A DNA stretch of 8,595 nt from Acidobacteriota bacterium (GTDB taxonomy: Bacteria; Acidobacteriota; Terriglobia; Terriglobales; Acidobacteriaceae): contig JAJZDO010000871.1 of NCBI GenBank assembly GCA_021805955.1, positions 1 to 8,595 of the forward strand. Reading direction: 5' to 3'. The position numbers were made by a program, and so were the translations under genes. The notes beneath the pieces are model-generated. The model was not told where the DNA came from. It saw only the letters and a list, made by a program, of their open reading frames with translations, and ran no database searches. Each line of letters opens with the position of its first letter. Position 1 is the first letter of the stretch. Shown here one piece after another: positions 1-5,513 of the stretch.

Positions 1-27
1 CGCGCATTGAAACAGTAAGAAGTTTCG
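1..27 (+). repeat. 27-bp inverted repeat, left copy
   Basis: Bases 1-27 are the exact reverse complement of 2953-2979; identity stops at base 28. Read in this orientation the copy starts with the last codons of the M61 peptidase gene (Ala-His-stop, TGA at 8-10) and continues into that gene's 3' flank. The repeat touches base 1, so its true length to the left is unknown. Similarity to recJ begins directly after it. Confidence 0.9.
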
Positions 28-67
28 CTCCGGATGCCGGCCATGCTGGAAGATTTTTGCGGCGGAC

Positions 68-1006
68 GTGAAGGGCGAGATCGACGCCGAGACCATTGCT
101 TTTCGCCTGGTGCCCGCCATCGCAGCCTCTGGGCGGCTGGATTGGGCAGAGGTAGGATTTCGGTTTCTCATCGCAAAGACGGAACCGGAGGCCGCGACCT
201 GTTGGAGTGAGCTGAGGCGTGAGAATGCCGAGCGTCAGGCCATCGAACGCAGGTTGCGCGCGCAAGCCTTTCCGCAGGCGGCAGGGGTTGCAGGACCGGC
301 CATCGTGCTGTTCCTGGAAGACGGGCACTCCGGCGTGCATGGCATCACGGCAAGCCGAGTGGTCGAAGCCTTTGGCAAGCCCTGTGCTATCTTCGCGCCG
401 CAAGGACAGGGGGCGCGATCCACGGCGCCAGGGCTTTCTCAGGGAGTGGGACTCGCCAGCGGATCGTTTCGGTCGGTGCATGGGATCGATGTGCAACGGG
501 CCTTGAAGGACGTGGCGAGCGCTCACCCAGATCTGTTGGTCGCGTACGGCGGTCACCAGGCGGCGGCGGGCGCGACCATCCGCGTCAGCGATATGGACCG
601 GTTTCGGCAAGCCTTCTCCTTCGCGGTCGCGGAGCAAACCGGGGGAGCGATCGCAACCGGCCCAGAACTCTGGACCGATGGTGAACTGGATGCCAATTCG
701 CACGATCTGAAAAGCATTCACGCGCTGGAGGCGATGGGACCGTTTGGTCGCGGGTTCGAAGCGCCGCTCTACTCGGGAACCTTTCGCGTGGCCAGGTACC
801 GAGCGCTGACGAACGGACGGCATGGCCGGTTGCAGCTGGAACGCGGAGATCTGACTTTGGAAGCGGTATGGTTTTCGATCGACTCCGCGCTGGAACGGCC
901 GCCCGTGGTGGGCGACACGATGCAGATCGCCTATCGATTGACGCGGCACGAATTTCGCGGCCACGTGGAAGTGCAGGCGACCATTGTCGCCGGGGCATTC
1001 CAATAG
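68..1006 (+). CDS. recJ: RecJ single-stranded-DNA exonuclease, C-terminal fragment (probable pseudogene)
   Basis: RecJ is a cytoplasmic 5'-3' single-strand DNA exonuclease used in recombination and mismatch or base-excision repair. The 312-residue frame matches its C-terminal half. It contains a FRLVPAIAASGRLD segment (residues 12-25; family FRIxPRINAAGRM), an HSGVHGI segment (87-93), the DHHA1 motif GGHQAAAG (161-168) and the OB-domain segment LEAMGPFGRGFEAP (220-233). RecJ is usually about 560-580 residues. The N-terminal DHH domain with the metal-binding aspartates is absent, so the nuclease should be inactive. The frame opens with GTG at 68 with no good ribosome site. Bases 28-57 encode a RecJ-like LRMPAMLEDF in another frame. 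Removing one T from the T5 run at 54-58 would join the two. Stop codons at 8 and 16 block both frames further upstream. The identity is firm, but whether any protein is made is doubtful. It is convergent with the GH2 gene across a 34-bp gap with no clear terminator. Confidence 0.85.
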   Translation: MKGEIDAETIAFRLVPAIAASGRLDWAEVGFRFLIAKTEPEAATCWSELRRENAERQAIERRLRAQAFPQAAGVAGPAIVLFLEDGHSGVHGITASRVVEAFGKPCAIFAPQGQGARSTAPGLSQGVGLASGSFRSVHGIDVQRALKDVASAHPDLLVAYGGHQAAAGATIRVSDMDRFRQAFSFAVAEQTGGAIATGPELWTDGELDANSHDLKSIHALEAMGPFGRGFEAPLYSGTFRVARYRALTNGRHGRLQLERGDLTLEAVWFSIDSALERPPVVGDTMQIAYRLTRHEFRGHVEVQATIVAGAFQ

Positions 1007-1040
1007 AGCGAAACCTGATACGAAGCCGCTTGGAGATGCG

Positions 1041-2876
1041 TTACTGCGCCTGGCCGATGGTTCTGTGGGTATAGGCCTTCTGCATGAGGAAATAGGCCTG
1101 CTTTTTCTGGCCCTGGTCCGAGATAAGTCCCTTGCGGTTGAAGAAGTCCTGGATGCCGGGAAGTTCGCGCATGGGGGAATGGAAATCTACCAGCAGCCAA
1201 GGGCAGATGCCGCGCAAGTTCTTCACGCCGCGTAGCATCGTCAATTGTTGGCGATATACATTGGCCTGAAATTCTTCGCTCCAACGGGTTTGCGCGTCGG
1301 CGTGGAAACCGGCCTTGGCGCCTGCGCCAAACTCGCTCAGCAACAGCGGCTTCTGATAGATGGAGGTGATCTTGATTTTGGCGACGTCGTCCGCCGAGCC
1401 TTGATACCATCCCGCATACTCATTGAAGCTGACAACGTCAAGGTACGCGCCAAGCGGGTCGTTCACTTGAATCTCGTTCCCATGCATGGAGGACAGCATG
1501 GCTGCCGTGACCAGACGCGTGCCGTCCTGCGCTCGCGCCGTAGAGATCAACGATTGCAGGAATGCATTCCTCGCCGGATTGACCGGCGTTTCATTGGCGA
1601 CGGACCAGAAGATGACGGACGCCTTGTCGCGATCGCGCCGAATGATCTCTTGCAGTTGTTGCTGGGCCTTCGCCAGCACCGCTGGATTGTCGAACTCGAT
1701 GGCCCAGTAGACAGGCACTTCTTCCCACACCAGAATTCCCATGCGGTCCGCGAGCCGCAACATGCGGGTGCTCTGCGGGTAATGGGGCAGGCGCACAAAG
1801 TTCACGCCCATTTCTTTCGCCCATCGCAACAGCGTCTCATCATCTTTTTCGCTGGTGGGACGGCCGCCACGGATGGGCGCCTCTCCATGGATGGAAACGC
1901 CGCGCAGGAAGATCGGTGTGCCATTCAGCAGAATCTTCGTGCCATGTACCTCGATGGTGCGGAAGCCAATCTCGTCAGAGAGATGGTCGCTTCCCTGGCC
2001 GTTCCCTGCCTGAATTTCGACACGATAGAGTTTTGGGTGTTCGGGCGCCCACAGTTCCAATTTCGGCACGTGCATGGAAATCTGCGCGCGCCCGGATGCG
2101 TCTGTAGTGGCTTTCTGCACAATGCCTGCCTGCGGAATGCGCACCACCACCGGCTCTTCCGCGGATGCGCCCTGCACGTGGACGTAGCCCGCAATTTCCG
2201 TCGTCGTGCCGCGCTGCAGGTGCAGGTCGTAGTCGTCAATGTATTGCTCGGGCACCTCGATCAGCGAAACGTCGCGGGTCAACCCTCCATAGTTCCACCA
2301 ATCTGTCCGCAGTGCGGGAACACCATCTCGCAGTCGCGTGCTGTCGACGGCGATCACGACAAAATTGTTGCCAGCGTGGAGCACGCCGGTAGCGTCACAA
2401 TCGAAGGGAGTGAAACCTCCTTCATGCTGGCAAACCTTGGTTCCGTTGACGAAGACATAGGCGCGATAATTGGCCGCTCCAACGTGGAGAAACGCACGCG
2501 TGTGCGGTTTTGGCGTGTAGGCGAAATCTTTCTGATACCAAATCACGCCTTCGTAGAAGAACAGGTCTTTGCGTTGCGTGTTCCAATCGCCGGGAACTTG
2601 GAGCGTTGGGCTCTTCGCGAAGCTATATTCGACCAGGTCGCTTTTCGATTTCGGCTGATGGTTTTCGCCATAGCCGTGCTGCAAAACGCTGCCGTCGGAG
2701 GCATACAGTCCCTTGCCATACGGATCCACGATGACGTGCCACGCGCCATCCAGGCTGGTCGCAGCGCGGTGGTCCGCATCGACCAGCAATTGCGTGGACT
2801 GAGCATAGAGTTCCAGGCCGGTAAGGAACATGGTTGCAAGCACTGCACTACAGTAGAGACGTGTCAGGGGCAACAT
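1041..2876 (-). CDS. Secreted GH2 glycoside hydrolase, beta-glucuronidase type
   Basis: This is a retaining glycosidase of family GH2, most likely cleaving terminal beta-glucuronides (or galacturonides) from polysaccharides or glycosides in the periplasm or outside the cell. It has 611 residues, close to E. coli beta-glucuronidase (603) and far shorter than beta-galactosidases of about 1000. A signal peptide covers residues 1-25 (cleavage LYA/Q). A sugar-binding jelly-roll domain follows (about 38-208), then an Ig-like domain (about 210-310) and a TIM barrel (about 312-605). The acid/base is Glu429 in SVANE and the nucleophile is Glu515 in LLSEFGAG. Asn580-Arg-Lys582-Gly matches the N-x-K motif that contacts the uronic acid carboxylate in beta-glucuronidases. 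ATG at 2876 is preceded by GAGGA seven bases upstream. It lies downstream of the M61 gene on the same strand, with a terminator-like hairpin in the 93-bp gap, so co-transcription may be partial. The family call is firm; the substrate is inferred. Confidence 0.92.
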   Translation of the reverse strand: MLPLTRLYCSAVLATMFLTGLELYAQSTQLLVDADHRAATSLDGAWHVIVDPYGKGLYASDGSVLQHGYGENHQPKSKSDLVEYSFAKSPTLQVPGDWNTQRKDLFFYEGVIWYQKDFAYTPKPHTRAFLHVGAANYRAYVFVNGTKVCQHEGGFTPFDCDATGVLHAGNNFVVIAVDSTRLRDGVPALRTDWWNYGGLTRDVSLIEVPEQYIDDYDLHLQRGTTTEIAGYVHVQGASAEEPVVVRIPQAGIVQKATTDASGRAQISMHVPKLELWAPEHPKLYRVEIQAGNGQGSDHLSDEIGFRTIEVHGTKILLNGTPIFLRGVSIHGEAPIRGGRPTSEKDDETLLRWAKEMGVNFVRLPHYPQSTRMLRLADRMGILVWEEVPVYWAIEFDNPAVLAKAQQQLQEIIRRDRDKASVIFWSVANETPVNPARNAFLQSLISTARAQDGTRLVTAAMLSSMHGNEIQVNDPLGAYLDVVSFNEYAGWYQGSADDVAKIKITSIYQKPLLLSEFGAGAKAGFHADAQTRWSEEFQANVYRQQLTMLRGVKNLRGICPWLLVDFHSPMRELPGIQDFFNRKGLISDQGQKKQAYFLMQKAYTHRTIGQAQ

Positions 2877-2883
2877 TTTCGTG

Positions 2884-2888
2884 TCCTC
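2884..2888 (-). promoter_or_regulatory. Ribosome binding site of the GH2 gene
   Basis: The minus strand reads GAGGA with a seven-base spacer to the ATG at 2876. This fixes the start in front of a well-formed signal peptide. Confidence 0.6.
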
Positions 2889-2912
2889 ATCAATTCCATT
2901 GCAGCATACAGG

Positions 2913-2941
2913 AAAATGCCGCTCCCTAGCTTGGGAGCGGC
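2913..2941 (-). terminator. Rho-independent terminator-like hairpin between M61 and GH2
   Basis: A perfect 9-bp GC-rich stem pairs GCCGCTCCC (2918-2926) with GGGAGCGGC (2933-2941) around a 6-base loop. On the minus strand it is followed by ATTTTCC, a short T tract. It begins 28 bases after the M61 stop codon and lies 36 bases before the GH2 start. It probably ends or attenuates transcription of the peptidase gene. There is no T tract on the plus side. Confidence 0.6.
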
Positions 2942-2952
2942 GGCACAGGAGA

Positions 2953-2979
2953 CGAAACTTCTTACTGTTTCAATGCGCG
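2953..2979 (-). repeat. 27-bp inverted repeat, right copy (3' end of the M61 gene)
   Basis: This is the exact reverse complement of 1-27. It includes the final two codons and stop of the M61 peptidase gene and 17 bases of its 3' flank. Because it is contiguous with the intact gene, this is the likely original copy. Confidence 0.9.
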
Positions 2980-4877
2980 GGCAAAGGTTGGAGAATTTGA
3001 TCCAGCAGATCGGGCTTCGAGTCGACGCGCTCCAGATGCGGATAGCGTTCGCCACCGTGGTAGTCGATCTGCACGACGCGGTAATAGCCAGTGTTCTCTA
3101 CGATGAGCTCGATCGGCGTCTGCGACGTTTTGGAATTGCGGATGGCGTCGTGCATCAGGGCGTCGGTATATTGGCGTCCATTCACTGCGACGATCGTCAT
3201 ATCCGGGCCTAAATCCGCCTTGTATGCCGGCGAATAGAACAGCACATCTCTGAGCACGCCGTTATGAGAGATATGGAGGCCGAGGGAGTACCACGCGTCC
3301 ACACCTGCCTCCGCTTCACGCGCCTGCTCCATGGAGTTCGGCGTGTCTGTGTAGACCAGACGATACCCGCCATTCTCGATGCCACCGAGTGGCGCATGAT
3401 CGACCTTGGTAGTTAGCCGATCAGTCAGGAAATTGGCCCAGTCATAGGGTTGGACGGCATTCAGGTTGTCGACAATGTCCTGAAATGTATATGGCACGGT
3501 GATTGGGCCGGTGTTGCCGCCGAGGCCGAGAAAGCGGACGCAGAAATCGTTGAGCGACTTCTTGCCGTGGCTTTTCTGGCGAATAACGGTATCCGCTTCG
3601 AGCCAGATCAGTTCGCCTTCGCGATAATAATCCACGTTTCGCCGCCAATTGTCCCATCGATCTCCAGAGCTATATAAGATTTGCGCTGCGGTGGCCGTAT
3701 CCTGCAGATCGCGCCAGGTGCGGCCGGGTCGATTGTCCATGATCGCGGCGGAGTTCGCCAGCGCCTCGCGATACTGGTCATCAGTCCAAAGGCCACTACG
3801 CGCGGTGAGCACATCGCCAAGGTATTCTGTCAGGCCTTCGTACACCCACAGCAGATTGCCCTTCATCGGCGTCTGGAAGTCGGGCGAAAGCAATCCTTCT
3901 GGACGACGATATTTTCCATTCCATGAATGAGTAAATTCGTGGGGTAGCAGACCCGCCTCCAGCGCGTCCATATTCGGATCGAGGAAGGTCTTCTCGGGCA
4001 CACGGTCGTCGTTGGATTGATGATGTTCCAAGCCGAAATGCGCGACCTGATCGCTGAGCGTCATCAAAAAGTGATAGCTGCCGTAGTGGTGCGACTGGTA
4101 AAGAGCACTGGCTTGACGCACCAGATCGTTGAATCCTGCCAGCATTTGCTGCGGCATTTCCAGGTCTTCCGGACCGTCGGCGGCGAGATCGAGATAATGT
4201 TTCGGAGAAATCTCCGGCGCCAGGGGAATCTCTCGAAAGTAGCGGCCGGAAAGCACGGGCGAATCCACCAATTCGTTCAAGGGGACCGTGGCGAAATGGG
4301 TTGTGTTCCCGTCGTGGCCAGTTGCGGTCAGCGCAGTGGCGAACTTCCAGCCTTGCGGCAGGGTGACGGTGGGTGTGACCAGAACATCCTTCGCCGAAGA
4401 AACTTCGGGCCACAGCATGACCTCATTCCAACTAATCATTGCGAGGTTTTCGCTGGTCGAGGCCCCGGAGGAAAATCCCGTGGGATCCGCCGTCGCGAGA
4501 AAGTCGTCATGGACTTTCAGCTCCGTGACGCCTTGCGGCACATGCACGTGCAATTCAAACATGTTGACGCTGTCGCGCACCCAAGGAAGTGTCTGGCCGT
4601 TGGCCTGGATGATGACGCCGGCAAGATTGTCGATGGGGCCGGATGCTTCGTGCTCGCCGGGAATCCATTTCGCGTAGACCAGGGTGAGGTCGCCGGGCTG
4701 CACTGGAATGACGAGGTCAGCGTGTAGCATCTTGCGGGGCGCATCGGTGGCATCGACTGTAACCGTGATGGGCGTCGCGGAGGTGGGTTGGGCGGAACTC
4801 GACTGAGCGGAACACATGAGCGGGAACGCGACTGCCAAGGCAAACCCGGTCACTGCAAGAGAAGTTGGTGGGCGCAT
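2970..4877 (-). CDS. Secreted M61-family (glycyl aminopeptidase-like) zinc metallopeptidase with PDZ-like domain
   Basis: This is a zinc peptidase of MEROPS family M61, typified by Sphingomonas glycyl aminopeptidase, and probably acts in the periplasm or outside the cell on peptides. The 635 residues fit the family. A signal peptide spans residues 1-24 (cleavage CSA/Q), followed by a beta-rich N-terminal domain (about 35-215). The thermolysin-like catalytic domain carries HEFTH at 313-317 (ligands His313 and His317, general base Glu314), followed by SWNGKYRRPEG, typical of M61. Glu347 in WVYEGLTEYLG is the likely third zinc ligand. The C-terminal stretch 525-610, with GLHISHNGVLRDVLFYSPAYKADL-type features and TIVAVNG, resembles a PDZ domain. 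The ATG at 4877 has AGGAG four bases upstream. The 3' end carries the right copy of the inverted repeat. I see no clear promoter in the 95 bp up to the tRNA fragment. The family is firm; the natural substrate is unknown. Confidence 0.92.
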   Translation of the reverse strand: MRPPTSLAVTGFALAVAFPLMCSAQSSSAQPTSATPITVTVDATDAPRKMLHADLVIPVQPGDLTLVYAKWIPGEHEASGPIDNLAGVIIQANGQTLPWVRDSVNMFELHVHVPQGVTELKVHDDFLATADPTGFSSGASTSENLAMISWNEVMLWPEVSSAKDVLVTPTVTLPQGWKFATALTATGHDGNTTHFATVPLNELVDSPVLSGRYFREIPLAPEISPKHYLDLAADGPEDLEMPQQMLAGFNDLVRQASALYQSHHYGSYHFLMTLSDQVAHFGLEHHQSNDDRVPEKTFLDPNMDALEAGLLPHEFTHSWNGKYRRPEGLLSPDFQTPMKGNLLWVYEGLTEYLGDVLTARSGLWTDDQYREALANSAAIMDNRPGRTWRDLQDTATAAQILYSSGDRWDNWRRNVDYYREGELIWLEADTVIRQKSHGKKSLNDFCVRFLGLGGNTGPITVPYTFQDIVDNLNAVQPYDWANFLTDRLTTKVDHAPLGGIENGGYRLVYTDTPNSMEQAREAEAGVDAWYSLGLHISHNGVLRDVLFYSPAYKADLGPDMTIVAVNGRQYTDALMHDAIRNSKTSQTPIELIVENTGYYRVVQIDYHGGERYPHLERVDSKPDLLDQILQPLPAH

Positions 4878-4881
4878 AGAT

Positions 4882-4886
4882 CTCCT
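4882..4886 (-). promoter_or_regulatory. Ribosome binding site of the M61 peptidase gene
   Basis: The minus strand reads AGGAG with a four-base spacer (ATCT) to the ATG at 4877. This supports that start, which gives a complete signal peptide. Confidence 0.6.
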
Positions 4887-4972
4887 GAAGTTCTGCAGAA
4901 TGAAGATGAAACATCAGTGTAAAGCTGCACATCGGAACAATCTTCTAATCGCGTCTAAATTATTCATTTATT

Positions 4973-5017
4973 TGGTGGGCGCTGTAGGATTCGAACCTGC
5001 GACTTCCACCGTATGAA
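4973..5017 (-). other. tRNA 3' half (Val-like), probable attachment-site remnant
   Basis: On the minus strand these 45 bases have the lengths of a tRNA 3' half. In order they are: anticodon loop TTCATAC, stem GGTGG, variable loop AAGTC, T arm GCAGG/TTCGAAT/CCTAC, acceptor strand AGCGCCC, discriminator A and an encoded CCA. No matching 5' half (acceptor GGGCGCT, D arm, CCACC stem) lies within the next few hundred bases, and the T stem has one C-A mismatch, so it is not a working tRNA gene. From memory the sequence resembles tRNA-Val(CAC) with one base changed in the anticodon. Half-copies running from anticodon loop to 3' end are typical att sites left by tyrosine recombinases. I see no integrase gene in the window. 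Confidence 0.65.
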
Positions 5018-5212
5018 TTTACCTGCATTTTGTTTTTCAACGACTTACGACACCGCGGGGGCTGCCAAAGTATGCGGAAGGCGTGCAAAGACAGCAGGAT
5101 TTGTGGGTTGGGCTGTGGGTTGGAAAAACCTACGGCCATCCAAAGATATTGCAATTATGGAGTAGATTGCCGGCGGCAACCGCGTGCAGGGCTCTTTCTG
5201 CGGCGGAATTAT
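5018..5212. other. Non-coding stretch, nothing recognised
   Basis: Short open frames occur on both strands, but none has a convincing start, codon pattern or familiar protein motif. It holds a 10-bp direct repeat TGTGGGTTGG at 5102-5111 and 5114-5123. Next to the tRNA fragment it may be eroded DNA of an inserted element. Confidence 0.5.
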
Positions 5213-5325
5213 GTGTGCCGTGACAAGGTGCATTTTCCTCCCCGGTGCAAATCCGGGCTGGCAAACTCTCGCTCCAGCCGGAAACACTCGGGCCGGATCA
5301 AGAGGCGACGAATGACCTGAAGCAC
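5213..5325 (+). ncRNA. Structured 5' region, possible degenerate cobalamin-type riboswitch
   Basis: The core CCCGGTGCAAATCCGGG (5241-5257) matches the P5 segment of cobalamin riboswitches (GGTGCAAATCC between CCGG arms). It is followed by a GGCTGG/CCAGCC hairpin (5256-5261 with 5274-5279). Near the end, GAGGCGACGAATGACCTG is loosely like the riboswitch 3' segment AAGCCAGGAGACCTGCC. The usual GGGAA before P5 and CCCGCAACTGT after it are not seen, so a standard aptamer is unlikely. The position, about 190 bases ahead of an outer-membrane TonB-dependent receptor on the same strand, is where such an RNA would be expected. It could also be an unrelated structured leader or chance. Confidence 0.25.
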
Positions 5326-5335
5326 TTCGAGAAAA

Positions 5336-5354
5336 GATCCCTTCAGTGGGGATC
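5336..5354 (-). terminator. Small hairpin with T tract (minus strand)
   Basis: GATCCC (5336-5341) pairs with GGGATC (5349-5354) around a 7-base loop. On the minus strand it is followed by TTTTCTC. It is a weak terminator candidate: the stem has only 6 bp, and no minus-strand gene lies upstream to be terminated. On the plus strand it could instead be part of the leader of the receptor gene. Confidence 0.25.
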
Positions 5355-5421
5355 AGCGACTGGAACGCGCTCAACTATTGGAAAGTTAGGTTTGTAACAT
5401 GTCAAATCACCGTGAAAAACG

Positions 5422-5450
5422 TTGACAAAGCCACCCTATTGGATGATGCT
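5422..5450 (+). promoter_or_regulatory. Candidate promoter of the TonB-dependent receptor
   Basis: A perfect TTGACA (-35) lies at 5422-5427. Seventeen bases on, GATGCT (5445-5450) is a poor -10, matching TATAAT at three positions. It would give a 5' leader of about 55 bases. If the structured stretch at 5213-5325 is a real leader, a second promoter further upstream is needed. Confidence 0.35.
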
Positions 5451-5503
5451 TGCCTGCGTTAGTCCCCCGCCTAGAAAACATTGCGCGATTCACAATTTTC
5501 TTT

Positions 5504-5507
5504 GGAG
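5504..5507 (+). promoter_or_regulatory. Ribosome binding site of the receptor gene
   Basis: GGAG, six bases before the ATG at 5514, supports this start over the in-frame ATG at 5538, which has no such site. Confidence 0.55.
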
Positions 5508-5513
5508 ACAGTC

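Noticed and set aside
1007..1040. Possible bidirectional terminator between convergent recJ and GH2
   Set aside because: The 34 bases contain no stem of useful length and no T tract on either strand.
1245..3212. A 655-codon open frame on the plus strand, antisense to the GH2 gene
   Set aside because: It lies almost wholly opposite the GH2 gene, which has a signal peptide and a full set of catalytic motifs. The antisense protein shows no recognisable family motif and runs into the M61 gene. It is a by-product of GC-rich codon use.
4017..4727. Plus-strand open frame antisense to the M61 peptidase
   Set aside because: It is fully contained in the antisense of a well-supported peptidase gene, with no domain signature or ribosome site.
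4816..5016. Small frame ending in VGAVGFEPATSTV
   Set aside because: This ending is a well-known false translation of the tRNA T-arm and acceptor region on the opposite strand. It supports the tRNA fragment, not a gene.
5102..5123. 10-bp direct repeat TGTGGGTTGG, two copies 12 bases apart
   Set aside because: There are only two copies, with no flanking symmetry and no link to a CRISPR, operator or iteron array. It is probably chance in G/T-rich DNA.
5045..5374. Minus-strand 109-codon frame between the tRNA fragment and the receptor
   Set aside because: Its composition is low-complexity and proline/arginine-rich. It has no motif or ribosome site and covers the structured stretch. It is not a supported protein.
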